A stretch of 64,000 nucleotides of DNA from Desulfobacca acetoxidans DSM 11109 (GTDB lineage Bacteria; Desulfobacterota; Desulfobaccia; Desulfobaccales; Desulfobaccaceae). A model generated the notes under the pieces. That model had not been told where the DNA came from. It saw only the letters and a list, made by a program, of their open reading frames with translations, and did not search any database. The DNA is taken from the NCBI RefSeq assembly GCF_000195295.1, contig NC_015388.1:2170001-2234000 (forward strand), written 5' to 3'. The first letter of the stretch is position 1; the number at the start of each line of letters is the position of its first letter. The translations under genes were made by a program, and so were the position numbers. Below, piece after piece: positions 45,074 through 53,570 of the stretch.

Positions 45074-46273
45074 ATGAAGTATCTACAAGACGTTGATATT
45101 CGGGAAAAAACGGTGTTCATTCGCGTGGATTTTAATGTTCCCCTCGACCGTAACCGCAACATTACTGATGATACTCGCATCAGGGCGGTTTTGCCGACTA
45201 TTAATCATTGTTTGGATGAGCATGCCAGAGTCATTCTTGCCTCTCATTTAGGCCGTCCTAAGGGTCCTGATCCGAATAAGAGCCTGGAGCCGGTCTCCCG
45301 GCGGTTGTCCCGGCTGATTCACAAAACTGTGGAGTTTGTCCCGGATTGCATCGGCCCGGAGGTTCAAAAAATAAAGCAAAAGATGCAACCGGGGGATGTC
45401 CTGCTACTGGAAAACCTGCGATTTTACCCTGAAGAGGAGAAAAACGATCAGGATTTTGCCCGACAACTCATGGAGGGAGTGGACGTTTACATCAATGACG
45501 CCTTTGCCGTCGGTCATCGGGCACATGCCTCGGTTCATGCCGTAACCCTGTTTGCGCCGATCTGCGCCGCCGGTTTTCTATTGCGGGATGAAATCCTGTA
45601 TTTCCATAAGTCCATGGAGGATCCGGCCCGCCCCCTCGTGGCCATCATCGGGGGCGCCAAGATTTCCAGTAAATTAACGGCTCTGATAAACCTCCTGAAG
45701 CATGTCGACAAGCTGATCATCGGCGGCGCCATGGCTAATACCTTTATCAAGGCCATGGGTTACCAGGTGGGAAAATCATTGGTGGATGACAGTCTGCTGG
45801 ATGAGGCAAAAGAACTGATGAGCACCGCCCTGCAAAAAGGGGTGAAGTTTTATCTACCGGTAGACGTCATCGTAGCGGATAGCCTCGATAACCGGGCCGA
45901 AAACCGGGTGACGACAATTCAGGAAGTTCCGGCTGATTGGATCATCGCCGACATCGGACCTGCCTCTATCACCCTGTTCAATGAAGCCCTGCAAGATGCC
46001 CGCACCGTGGTGTGGAACGGCCCCATGGGCGCTTTTGAGATCGAGGCCTTCAGCCGGGGAACGCTGGCCATGGTGCATAACGTCGCCAACTCCTTCGCCC
46101 TGACCATCGTCGGCGGGGGTGACACCGATGTAGCTATTCACAAGGCCGGAGAAGTCAACAAATTCTCCTATATTTCTACCGGCGGCGGGGCCTTCCTGGA
46201 ACTGTTAGAAGGCAAGAAACTGCCAGGTATTCTGGCCTTAGAGGAATGGCATAAAAAGCATCAAAGCGCTTGA
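45074..46273 (+). CDS. pgk: phosphoglycerate kinase
   Basis: PGK transfers phosphate between 1,3-bisphosphoglycerate and ADP. Signatures include [82 protein letters not shown] (YINDAF here), [19 protein letters not shown] and [10 protein letters not shown]. Its 399 residues are the usual bacterial length. The ribosome site is AAAGGAGAGCC. The stop TGA overlaps the region that holds the tpiA ribosome site, so the two are tightly coupled. Confidence 0.97.
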   Translation: MKYLQDVDIREKTVFIRVDFNVPLDRNRNITDDTRIRAVLPTINHCLDEHARVILASHLGRPKGPDPNKSLEPVSRRLSRLIHKTVEFVPDCIGPEVQKIKQKMQPGDVLLLENLRFYPEEEKNDQDFARQLMEGVDVYINDAFAVGHRAHASVHAVTLFAPICAAGFLLRDEILYFHKSMEDPARPLVAIIGGAKISSKLTALINLLKHVDKLIIGGAMANTFIKAMGYQVGKSLVDDSLLDEAKELMSTALQKGVKFYLPVDVIVADSLDNRAENRVTTIQEVPADWIIADIGPASITLFNEALQDARTVVWNGPMGAFEIEAFSRGTLAMVHNVANSFALTIVGGGDTDVAIHKAGEVNKFSYISTGGGAFLELLEGKKLPGILALEEWHKKHQSA

Positions 46274-46281
46274 GGAAACCG

Positions 46282-47046
46282 ATGACTGAGATGCGAAGAC
46301 CGCTCATAGCGGGTAACTGGAAGATGCACCTGACCCTGGCCGAATCCGCGGCTCTGGCGCGAACGGTGCGCACCGACCTGAAAGAAACGGCAGTTGCCGA
46401 AGTGGTGCTGGCACCGCCTTTTACCGCCCTGTCCGTTGTTGCTCAAGAACTGGCGGGTTCTCCAGTTCAGTTGGCAGCCCAAGACGTCTTCTGGGAACTA
46501 CAGGGGGCCTACACCGGGGCTATCTCGCCCAGGATGCTGCAGGACGTGGGCTGCCGTTATGTTATCATCGGGCATTCGGAACGACGACAATATTTTGGCG
46601 AAACCGATGCTACCGTGAACCGTAAAATTAAGGCTGTTTTAACCGTCGGTCTTCAGCCTATGATGTGCATCGGCGAGACCCTGGCCCAACGAGAGGCTGA
46701 AGAGACTCTGGCAGTCATAACTTCCCAATTGACGGGAGGGTTGGCTGATCTGCTCCCGGAAGAGATAAACCGGTTGGTGATTGCCTACGAACCGGTTTGG
46801 GCCATTGGGACCGGACGCACCGCCACCCCCGAACAGGCCCAGGAGGTCCATAGCTTTATCCGGCAACTGCTGGCGAAACAAGTGAGGCCGGACATCGCCT
46901 ATGGGTTACGCCTCCTCTACGGCGGCAGCGTCACCCCTGATAATATCAAGGTGTTGGCCCAAGCGCCGGATATCGACGGCGCCCTGGTGGGAGGAGCCTC
47001 GCTCAAAGCCGACTCATTTCTCAAGATCGCCGCCTTGGGAAATTAA
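46282..47046 (+). CDS. tpiA: triosephosphate isomerase
   Basis: TpiA interconverts dihydroxyacetone phosphate and glyceraldehyde 3-phosphate. The barrel shows IAGNWKMHL (Asn, Lys), the electrophilic His in IIGHSERRQYFGE, the catalytic Glu in AYEPVWAIGTGRTATPEQA, and LYGGSVTPDN. I take the ATG at 46282 because GAGGA sits 5 nt upstream, overlapping the pgk stop; an in-frame TTG at 46270 would overlap pgk by four bases and add four residues. About 254 residues, normal. Confidence 0.96.
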   Translation: MTEMRRPLIAGNWKMHLTLAESAALARTVRTDLKETAVAEVVLAPPFTALSVVAQELAGSPVQLAAQDVFWELQGAYTGAISPRMLQDVGCRYVIIGHSERRQYFGETDATVNRKIKAVLTVGLQPMMCIGETLAQREAEETLAVITSQLTGGLADLLPEEINRLVIAYEPVWAIGTGRTATPEQAQEVHSFIRQLLAKQVRPDIAYGLRLLYGGSVTPDNIKVLAQAPDIDGALVGGASLKADSFLKIAALGN

Positions 47047-47162
47047 TCTTTCCGCAAGGAAGCAGGATATTCTCTGCTCCTGGTTTGGAAATGAGCGGCC
47101 GGATTATGAATCTGCAGACGTGGGTTGCTTTTTTCCATTCGATGAAGTATACTAGTAAAGTT

Positions 47163-47477
47163 ATGACAAATATCATTGTTATCGTGCATATTATCGTCTG
47201 CCTGGCCCTGATTTTCATTGTCCTGCTGCAGACCGGCAAGGGCGCCGGTATCGGGGCGGCCTTTGGCGGCGCCAGCCAGACTTTTTTCGGCAGCTCCGGG
47301 GCAACGCCTTTTCTAGCCAAGTTGACGGCGGCAGCCGCTATTTTGTTCATGGTGACATCGCTGGCGTTGACCTTTATCGGTCATCAGGGTGGAGCTTCGG
47401 TGATGAAGGGGGCAGGGGTGCAACCGGCCGCGCCAACAGCGCCAGCCCCAACTCAGCCGGCTCCGCCTGGAAAATAA
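47163..47477 (+). CDS. secG: SecG preprotein translocase subunit
   Basis: SecG is the small accessory subunit of the SecYEG channel. The protein has two membrane helices (IIVIVHIIVCLALIFIVLLQ and LTAAAAILFMVTSLALTFI) framing the hallmark TGKGAGIGAAFGGASQTFFGSSGATPFL. A Pro/Ala-rich tail ends it. I start at the ATG at 47163, giving about 104 residues; open frame continues upstream to 47085 without family resemblance. The ribosome site is weak. The tpiA-secG-tRNA-Leu order is a common arrangement and supports the call. Confidence 0.93.
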   Translation: MTNIIVIVHIIVCLALIFIVLLQTGKGAGIGAAFGGASQTFFGSSGATPFLAKLTAAAAILFMVTSLALTFIGHQGGASVMKGAGVQPAAPTAPAPTQPAPPGK

Positions 47478-47485
47478 AATTCTAT

Positions 47486-47571
47486 GCCGAAGTGGTGGAA
47501 CTTGGTAGACACGCCATCTTGAGGGGGTGGTGGGGAGACCCGTGCGGGTTCAAATCCCGCCTTCGGCACCA
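47486..47571 (+). tRNA. tRNA-Leu, anticodon GAG
   Basis: The 7-bp acceptor stem GCCGAAG/CTTCGGC is perfect and is followed by an encoded ACCA. The anticodon stem is CCATC/GGTGG with loop TTGAGGG, so the anticodon GAG is at 47521-47523. A long class II variable arm and the T arm GCGGG-TTCAAAT-CCCGC follow. It reads CUC and CUU. It lies 9 nt after secG and its downstream side borders an accessory island, making it a possible integration site. Confidence 0.97.
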
Positions 47572-47583
47572 AGTTATTATATT

Positions 47584-47617
47584 AGGCGTAATTCCAATGA
47601 GTTACGCCTTTCCTTTT
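47584..47617 (+). terminator. terminator after tRNA-Leu
   Basis: AGGCGTAA and TTACGCCT form an 8-bp stem around a 10-nt loop. TTCCTTTT follows. Confidence 0.7.
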
Positions 47618-47756
47618 GGCCGCTGGCCTCAATCCGCCCACATTTCCGCCCGTGGGCAGGGGCACCAGATAGTTGCGTTTGACATACCCCACCAGGCCCT
47701 TCCACCCCGCCCTTCTCATGCCCGCTGGCGGGATTACAGATTCCAACCGCAACCGG

Positions 47757-48252
47757 TCAAAAATCCGTTTCGCCGTATGGCGCTGTTTTTGGGCTTTCTT
47801 TATCAGCCTCTAACCGTTGATCGATAATCTGCAGATATGGCCCCAGGACTCGATAGGGTTGCTGGGCGCCGCCGCCAACCCCGGCCAGCCCTTTCTCGAT
47901 CTCGTCAATGAACAGCAAACAGGGCGCCATGGCATCCACCGCCTTCAGGACTTTCGGCATCTTGGCTTCACTCTCGCCCACCAGGGAGCCGAAGACCCGA
48001 CCCATGTCGAGGGACAGAACCGGCCAGCCGACTTCGTTTCCCAATGCCTTGGTGAAATAACTTTTGCCTGTCCTTGGGACTCCCAGGAGCAGGATTCCCC
48101 TGAAAGGCAACCCTGGTCACCGGTTCTTAAACCGGTTCAGCGTCCACTCCTTCAAGTTCTCCAGGCCGCCCAGAGTGGCGAAAGTCTCAGTGAATTGGGA
48201 GAACTGCAAGGCCGCCGATTTTTCCACCATCTGAGCCTTCAGGGTGCAATCT
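47757..48252 (-). pseudogene. remnant of a Ycf46-like AAA+ ATPase
   Basis: Two frames on the minus strand together resemble the central part of Ycf46-type AAA+ ATPases. The first (about 48252-48117) reads TLKAQMVEKSAALQFSQF and LGGLENLKEWTLNRF before a stop. The second (48110-47757) has a Walker A-like GVPRTGKSYFTKAL, SLDMGRVFGSLVGESEAK and Walker B LLFIDEIEKGLAGVGG. It then loses similarity. The usual N-terminal domain and the C-terminal part of the ATPase are missing, and a stop and frame change lie between the fragments. It is therefore a decayed copy. It lies directly downstream of the tRNA-Leu gene, at the start of the accessory island. Confidence 0.7.
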
Positions 48253-48341
48253 GTTATCACTTATGAGATCAGCTTATCAGCTTGAGCACTTGATCGGCAA
48301 ACAGGGCGATGACACCAAACATCAGATGGAGCCTGACTTAG

Positions 48342-48560
48342 GAGCGGGGAGAAAACGCAATCCCCAACCACGTCAAGGCCCTGTTCGCCGTCCACGCCCA
48401 AATGGTGCAATTCCTGGCGGACAGCATGATCTCCGGCCTCAAGGTGGAAGGCATGGCCAAAAAGCTCGGCATCCCCCGTTTCACCCTGGCGGAAGCGGAG
48501 CGCCTGGCGGCCCAAAAGATGGAAGCCAAAGCATCTAGGAAACGGAAAAGAGCAAAATAA
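48342..48560 (+). pseudogene. fragment of an unrecognised gene
   Basis: An open frame with coding-like composition follows an in-frame TAG. It contains AVHAQMVQFLADSMISGLKVEGMAKKLGI and ends in a Lys/Arg-rich tail (KASRKRKRAK). The first in-frame ATG is internal at 48402, with no clear ribosome site. I do not recognise the family. It is most likely the 3' end of a truncated gene, since flanking genes are also decayed. Confidence 0.4.
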
Positions 48561-48620
48561 TTAGGGGGTTGTGGCGCACCAGTCGCGGCCTTTCATTTGC
48601 AGCAAAAGGTGGTAAACGTA

Positions 48621-49116
48621 ATGTCTAAGCACAATGGCAGGAAAAGGGAAAGCGCGGCGTTTTATAAAAAACATCACCAGCAGAAGCCCCAGCTATTATC
48701 CCCCAGCTTCAATCGTCAACTCATCGTGCAACTCTATCTGGCGGGTGAACACCCGGACGCCATCGCCGTTTCCATGGCGGAACCGGCGGTTACCGTCATA
48801 AGAGTTATCTACGAGACATTCTGGCAGAAAGACGGGCGGATGGAATTGCGGGATGATGAACTGCTCTCCATGCCCGTCGGAGATTTTGCGGCCAGCGAGC
48901 GGCTGAAGAGTTGCCTATTGGGGGCCAAACCGAAGAGCTTCAGGGACGTGGTGGACGGCGGCTTGGCGAAGCTGGCGGAACTGCCCCAAGAATCCTACGA
49001 TCTTCGAAGAACTTTTCGAGTTGATGAAAAAGGCCGGGTTCTACCCCACCAAACGGAACCTCAAACAAATCCCGCCGGAGCGCCTCCCCCACCGCATCTT
49101 GCAGGAAGCTATTTGA
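48621..49116 (+). pseudogene. unrecognised gene with a frameshift near codon 126
   Basis: The ATG at 48621 has AAGGTGG upstream. The first frame encodes a basic N-terminus and AAFYKKHHQQKPQLLSPSF then IVQLYLAGEHPDAIAVSMA. Near 48999 the protein-like sequence moves to the +1 frame, which reads FEELFELMKKAGFYPTKRN then IPPERLPHRILQEAI and stops at 49116. The original frame instead runs to 49247 with Pro-rich, non-protein-like sequence. I infer a single-base indel in a gene of about 165 residues. The family is unknown to me; a phage or mobile-element origin is possible but unsupported. Confidence 0.55.
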
Positions 49117-49250
49117 TGGCGGTTAAAGATAGGGGGCATTCACAGAGACCTGCGTGGGCTGTTTTGCAGAGGAAAACAAACATCGAAATGGTTAACCCTT
49201 CTGAAGACGTGAATTTTTTCCGACGGGGTGCCAAGGGGTTTGGGTAAAAA

Positions 49251-49279
49251 TTGCTATTGATGTCTTTTTTTGCTAACAT
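49251..49279 (+). promoter_or_regulatory. candidate promoter of the three-gene cassette
   Basis: TTGCTA (49251-49256) and TAACAT (49274-49279) are spaced by 17 nt, about 60 nt upstream of the first cassette gene. The sequence turns markedly AT-rich here. Confidence 0.45.
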
Positions 49280-49340
49280 ATATATGTGGAAGGGCTATCT
49301 GGAAATATAAGAACTTTATCTCTAATGGTACGGTCAGCAT

Positions 49341-49997
49341 ATGATAACTGATCAAATAGTAATACAAGGGTTGAGCATCGTTTTATTAGGGGATTTTAAT
49401 CCGAAAATTTTTCAACCGGCATGGTTTGCCCAGGAGAATCTTATCAGAGCCCCTGAAGCCGAGGCTGCCGACATTAAAATTATTAACCCAGAAATAGTAA
49501 TTTTTGAATTGGAGTGGCTTGAACTTCAAGTTACCCGTGATAGATGTCTATTTGGAACTACTCAAGAAGCTTACTATGAGGTCGTTCGCGATTTATGTTT
49601 AGGTACTTTCAAGTTATTAAGACATACCCCTATACAAAAGATGGGGATTAATAGAAATTATCATTTTAGAATGAATTCAGTGGAAGAATGGCACGCTTTT
49701 GGGCACAAAGTTGCCCCTAAAGAGCTTTGGATTAGCGTATTAAAAACCCCAGGCTTAGCAAGTTTGACAATTCAAGGAATGAGAGAAGATGACTTAAAAG
49801 GATACATCCGGGTGAAAGTTGAACCTTCTAAAAGGGCACATCCGGGAATTTATATCCAAGTTAATGACCATTATGAAGTAGAAGAAGCTTCAACTTCAAT
49901 AGGATGTGAAAAAATTATCAATATTATCGAATCATTATGGAATAAATCCAAAGAAAAAGCTGAATTAATAATCAACAATATCTTGAATTGGAAATAA
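49341..49997 (+). CDS. cassette gene 1, unrecognised 218-residue protein
   Basis: I do not recognise this family. The sequence is well-ordered in composition, with alternating strands (IVIQGLSIVLLGDFN, IVIFELEWLELQVTRDRCLFGT), a helix (EAYYEVVRDLCLGTFKLL) followed by MGINRNYHFRM, and a C-terminal ITI-like strand pair ending in YIQVNDHYEV and a final helix. The strand-helix-G(I/L)NR pattern recalls TIGR04255-like proteins found beside phage-defence genes, but the resemblance is weak. No signal peptide or membrane segment is present. Codon use is AT-rich compared with the flanks. Gene 2 starts two bases after its stop, so the pair is coupled. Confidence 0.7.
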   Translation: MITDQIVIQGLSIVLLGDFNPKIFQPAWFAQENLIRAPEAEAADIKIINPEIVIFELEWLELQVTRDRCLFGTTQEAYYEVVRDLCLGTFKLLRHTPIQKMGINRNYHFRMNSVEEWHAFGHKVAPKELWISVLKTPGLASLTIQGMREDDLKGYIRVKVEPSKRAHPGIYIQVNDHYEVEEASTSIGCEKIINIIESLWNKSKEKAELIINNILNWK

Positions 49998-49999
49998 TT

Positions 50000-50575
50000 A
50001 TGCACATTTATAAATCTAATTTGGAGCAAAGTGAAGATGAGAACGGATTAGATTCACCAATTATATTGGTTACTGATCCAAGTGCATTGTTAGATACTAG
50101 AGGAATACGTTCTTGTTTTAAAAATCCAGAAGAGGAATCTCAAATCGATAAGATTGATGAGAACTTTGACAGGCTGGCGGAACAAACTGTAAATATTGGA
50201 GAATTTTCTTCACCCATTATTAAATTTCCTTCGATTTCTCATCGACGCAATCATATGGTTTCCTTGCAGAAGTGGCAAGGATATGTACTCATAGTTACAG
50301 ATAATTCTCTCCTTGTTAGGCTGGTCGATCTATCTAAAAATGGGGGAGATGAAGAGGCTGAAATTCCTATTGAAGAAATTTCAGATGATGATAAAGACCT
50401 TATTAGGCCAGGGGCTATTTTTTATTGGAGTATTGGATACTTAGATAGTTATAGTGGACAACGTTCGCGGGTGTCTGTTATAAGATTTCAGAGGTTACCA
50501 TCATGGAGTAAAGAGGAGATAGATGCGGCTAAACGAGAAGCAGAACATCTCCAGGAAGCAATTACCTGGAAATAA
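50000..50575 (+). CDS. cassette gene 2, unrecognised 191-residue protein
   Basis: The function is unknown. The N-terminal half is acidic (SEDENGLDSPIILVTDPSALLDTRG) and the middle has GEFSSPIIKFPSISHRRNHM. The second half looks like a small beta-barrel (WQGYVLIVTDNSLLVRLVDL, GAIFYWSIGYLDS, RVSVIRFQRLPSW) and ends with a charged helix. It is soluble by appearance. I start at the ATG at 50000, two bases after the stop of gene 1. The last 53 bases overlap gene 3, which has its own strong ribosome site inside this gene. Such overlap suggests fixed stoichiometry of the products. Confidence 0.7.
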   Translation: MHIYKSNLEQSEDENGLDSPIILVTDPSALLDTRGIRSCFKNPEEESQIDKIDENFDRLAEQTVNIGEFSSPIIKFPSISHRRNHMVSLQKWQGYVLIVTDNSLLVRLVDLSKNGGDEEAEIPIEEISDDDKDLIRPGAIFYWSIGYLDSYSGQRSRVSVIRFQRLPSWSKEEIDAAKREAEHLQEAITWK

Positions 50576-51701
50576 TGACTATCTAGCTCCTGAGCAAGAT
50601 GAGATAGAGGTTTCTCTTTTTGGCCCTGGTTATGGAGAAAGCGTACTATTACACATCGGCTATAATCAATGGGTCATAGTAGATTCATGCATTGAGCCTG
50701 TCTCTGAGTTCCCTGCCCCTATTTCTTATCTTCGTAGAATCAATGTAGACCCCGCAATTGCCGTCAAGCAGATTATCGCTACTCATTGGCATGATGATCA
50801 TGTCCGCGGATTAGCCGAAGCATTCAAAGAGTGCAAATCTGCTGAATTTGTGTGTTCTGTAGCCCAAACAACCAAAGAATTTTTCACCCTTGTTGCTGTA
50901 TATGGTGCTCGCTCAATGATCGAAAGTACAGGGGTTAAGGAATTTTCTGAGATTTTGGAAATTTTGAGGAATAGGGGGACCAAAAACAAATTTATCTCAC
51001 CTAAATTTGCGGTTGAAGGCAGATGCCTTTGGCAACGCAATACTAAGCCCGGAGATCAAAGTCAGCCGTGCGCTATATATGCTTTATCGCCTTCAGATGC
51101 TTCAGTGCTACTTGCTCAAATCGGGCTTTCTAAACTTATTCCACAAGTAGGTGAGACAAAAAAGAGAGTTCCATCTTTGGGACCAAATCATTCATCAGTA
51201 GTATTATTAGTGACGATTGGCCAAGACTCAATTCTATTAGGGGCAGACCTTGAGGAAACAGGAAATTCAAATACAGGTTGGATGGCGATAATAAATTCCG
51301 GGACCCGCCCAAAGGAGAAAGCATCTTTTTTTAAAATTCCACACCACGGTTCGGTTACTGCTGATAATCCACAAGTTTGGTCTTTAATGCTGAGATCAAA
51401 GCCAATCTCTTCATTGACACCGTTCGCGACAGGAAAAGTTTTTTTGCCCACTAAAGATGATGTAGTTAGAATTTGTAATAACACTGATAAAGCCTTTGCT
51501 ACAAGCATTCCCAAACATCCTAAATCTAGAAGTCGGCCAAAGATGGTAGAAAAGCAGCTAAAAGAAATGAGAATAAAGTTAAGGAGCGTCTATTGTTCTC
51601 CTGGCCAGGTGCGTGCGCGCGGTCGTTATATTGACGAAAAAATAAACTGGACGGTTCAGTTATTAGGGGGAGCTATCGAATTGAAAGATATTTATCATTG
51701 A
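50523..51701 (+). CDS. cassette gene 3, metallo-beta-lactamase-fold hydrolase (ComEC-like domain)
   Basis: This 392-residue soluble protein has the MBL metal site H88-W-H90-D-D92-H93 (THWHDDHVRG). A later Asp242 is in LLGADLEE and a His pair (H274, H275) in KIPHHGS. These positions match the cytoplasmic MBL domain of ComEC/Rec2, a nuclease-like branch, but the transmembrane part of ComEC is absent. The N-terminal strand pattern VSLFGPGYGESVLLHIGYNQWVIVDSC fits. The ATG at 50523 has GAGGAG four nt upstream and lies 53 bases inside gene 2. I infer a nuclease or phosphodiesterase that is the effector of the cassette; the substrate is unknown. Confidence 0.85.
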   Translation: MRLNEKQNISRKQLPGNNDYLAPEQDEIEVSLFGPGYGESVLLHIGYNQWVIVDSCIEPVSEFPAPISYLRRINVDPAIAVKQIIATHWHDDHVRGLAEAFKECKSAEFVCSVAQTTKEFFTLVAVYGARSMIESTGVKEFSEILEILRNRGTKNKFISPKFAVEGRCLWQRNTKPGDQSQPCAIYALSPSDASVLLAQIGLSKLIPQVGETKKRVPSLGPNHSSVVLLVTIGQDSILLGADLEETGNSNTGWMAIINSGTRPKEKASFFKIPHHGSVTADNPQVWSLMLRSKPISSLTPFATGKVFLPTKDDVVRICNNTDKAFATSIPKHPKSRSRPKMVEKQLKEMRIKLRSVYCSPGQVRARGRYIDEKINWTVQLLGGAIELKDIYH

Positions 51702-51720
51702 AAAATTCATTGTAAGAAAT

Positions 51721-51954
51721 CTATTGGTTTGTTAAGTTGCTCATCTGATTTAAGCACATGAACCACCTGACCATCGCCCTCCATGCTTCCTCGGCGTCAT
51801 CAAGTTTTGTCTCCACATGGGCCACTCGCGTATTCCGAAATTCATTAACCTCTTTCAATTCAGCATTCAGACTCTTCATCTCTGGGCCCCGGAGATTATC
51901 AGTGAAAAAGAAATTAATAAATGATATTAGCCTATTAACTTTTTTTGTCGTCAC
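51721..51954 (-). pseudogene. C-terminal remnant of an unrecognised gene, cut by the transposase fragment
   Basis: This minus-strand frame encodes 77 residues with ELKEVNEFRNTRVAHVETKLDDAEEAWRAMVRWFMCL. The RNxxVAH pattern followed by an acidic turn and a long helix resembles C-terminal helical (HEPN- or Swt1-like) domains of larger defence or repair proteins. It begins exactly where the truncated IS701 transposase ends, so its upstream part appears to have been replaced by that insertion. Identification is tentative. Confidence 0.4.
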
Positions 51955-52576
51955 TACATCATTGGGTAGGCAATATCACAAACAACAACCCCAGGGTCAA
52001 TCTCCCAACCCAAGACTTCATCAATCAAATCGAGAGCCAACTGCCATTTGGTCTTAAAAGAAGTGTTGGCCGGGACTCCAACTTTTTTCAGACGCTCCCC
52101 TCTGGCTCATCCGTCCATTCCTGCGGAAGGTAAAGCTGAAAATTCAAAGGCATACTAGCCTCATCCGTGGCCAAGTGCAACGATACCGCCACCTGGCAAT
52201 TGGCCACCTTACCCAAAGTCCCCGAGTATTGACGGGCCACACCTACCGATTTGTCTCCTTTTTTGGGGAACCCGGTGTCGTCAACAATCCAAGCGCTTGC
52301 AGGGATCAGTTCCTTGGCCATTCTTTCAGCCAGCCTCCTCCTCACAGGCTTAAAATCCCAAGGACTCTGACCAATAAGTTGCTGCATGGCCTGCATGTTG
52401 CCATCCGGCATGCGGTCGGCCATAGGTTCGATAGATTTCCTCTCTCCATCGAGAAGAAGACCTCTCACATAAACGCCACCCCAGTGTCGGCGCTCGGCCC
52501 GACCAAGTGGCTCAAGAAGATCTTTGAGAAATTTCTCAAGCCGCTTTCGGCATTCACGTAACTGGTTCGCATCCAT
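51954..52576 (-). pseudogene. truncated IS701-family transposase
   Basis: The N-terminal region is typical of IS701 DDE transposases: RRHWGGVYVRGLLLDGERKSIEPMADRMP, QQLIGQSPWDFKPV, AWIVDDTGFPKKGDKSVGVARQYSGTLGK and NCQVAVSLHLA. After QEWTDEPEG a frameshift moves the coding sequence (ERLKKVGVPANTSFKTKWQ..., then GVVVCDIAYP) to another frame, which stops at 51954. The C-terminal half with the last catalytic Glu is missing, so the element cannot move by itself. I could not find terminal inverted repeats. Confidence 0.85.
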
Positions 52577-52745
52577 GTGCCCATGTCAATAAAATAAAAA
52601 CTAAATGTCAATAACTTAACGAAGTAGTATTAGGCACGCGACTAATTCTTACTAGTCTCTCAACTATCTTAGATTATATTGATTATAGCTCAGCGCGTGC
52701 CTATGCGTCCGAAATGCAGGTTTTGTCTAATGTAAAAAAAAGTAG

Positions 52746-52778
52746 TTGAAATGTATAGCACAATATACTATAGTATAT
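52746..52778 (+). promoter_or_regulatory. toxin-antitoxin promoter with palindromic operator
   Basis: TTGAAA (52746-52751) and TATAGT (52769-52774) are 17 nt apart. A perfect 16-bp palindrome, ATATACTATAGTATAT (52763-52778), covers the -10 element. Transcription would begin next to the ATG at 52782, giving an almost leaderless mRNA. An HTH antitoxin binding this site would shut off its own operon. Confidence 0.65.
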
Positions 52779-52781
52779 AGT

Positions 52782-53162
52782 ATGATGGGCGGCAACTTGC
52801 GGATTTTCAAAACAAAGTGGTTCATGCGCTTTGCACGGGATGAAAGGATCATTGATGAGAGTCTGTGTCAAGCTATCGAGAGGGCAGAGCTTGGGATCGT
52901 AGACGCTGATTTAGGCGGCGGGGTTATCAAGCAACGGGTGGCGAGGCCAGGGCAGGGGCGCTCAAGGGGCTACAGGATGCTAATTGCCTACCATGCCGGA
53001 GATCGAGCGGTGTTCCTTTACGGCTTTGCAAAAAAGGAACGTGAGAACATCGGGGACGATGAACTAGCGACGCTAAGAGAAATTGCAGCGGCATGGTTGC
53101 AGGCGGATGAGGAAAGGCTCACGAACGCAATTTTAGAGGGAACTTTAGAGGAGACAATATGA
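52782..53162 (+). CDS. RelE/HigB-like toxin of a type II toxin-antitoxin system
   Basis: Toxins of this family (PF06296-like, RelE superfamily) block growth by cutting mRNA or related means. The core reads RIFKTKWFMRFARDERIIDESLCQAI, then GGGVIKQRVARPGQGRSRGYRMLIAYHAGDRAVFLYGFAKKERENI, the standard strand and basic-patch pattern. I start at the ATG at 52782 (or 52785), which coincides with the transcription start predicted from the promoter; an upstream TTG would lie inside the -35 box. The stop overlaps the antitoxin start in ATGA. Codon composition is GC-richer than in the cassette, so it may have arrived separately. Confidence 0.85.
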   Translation: MMGGNLRIFKTKWFMRFARDERIIDESLCQAIERAELGIVDADLGGGVIKQRVARPGQGRSRGYRMLIAYHAGDRAVFLYGFAKKERENIGDDELATLREIAAAWLQADEERLTNAILEGTLEETI

Positions 53163-53500
53163 AGACCAGAGACAAAAAGACGACCCGGCTGACGCAAGCA
53201 TTGCTTGAAACAGCCGATGACATGAGACGGGCGGGGATTATGGATGAGGAGGCTTACCGCAAAATCACTATGCGTCATCTTGGTCCAGAGAACAAAGGCA
53301 GAAGCGAGCCTTTAAGCGGGGAAGACATCCGAGCCATGCGAGAACAGGCGCATATGAGCCAAGCGGTATTCGCACATTACCTAAACGTGTCGGTCAGCTA
53401 TGTATCGCAGTTGGAACGAGGCGCCAAACGTCCCACCGGAGCGGCGCTGGCGCTTTTGAACGTAATCAAACGCAAGGGAATCGAGGCAATTCTTGATTGA
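53159..53500 (+). CDS. HTH (XRE/HigA-like) antitoxin
   Basis: The C-terminal half is a Cro/C1-type helix-turn-helix: LSGEDIRAMREQAHMSQAVFAHYLNVSVSYVSQLERGAKRPTGAALALL. The N-terminal half is likely the toxin-binding part. The gene overlaps the toxin stop by four bases (ATGA). It should neutralise the toxin and repress the operon at the palindrome on its promoter. It is the second gene, the HigBA order. A strong hairpin terminator follows. Confidence 0.88.
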   Translation: MKTRDKKTTRLTQALLETADDMRRAGIMDEEAYRKITMRHLGPENKGRSEPLSGEDIRAMREQAHMSQAVFAHYLNVSVSYVSQLERGAKRPTGAALALLNVIKRKGIEAILD

Positions 53501-53570
53501 CATAAAAAAAAGGATTTAATGGGCTTTGCGCCGGAAGGAATCGAAATGCAACCTCAAAAATTGGGTCTTT

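Noticed and set aside
48999-49003. Programmed frameshifting in the gene at 48621
   Set aside because: No slippery heptamer or following stem was evident, and surrounding genes are decayed, so a mutation is simpler.
52175-52561. Plus-strand frame opposite the IS701 transposase
   Set aside because: Antisense to recognisable transposase motifs.
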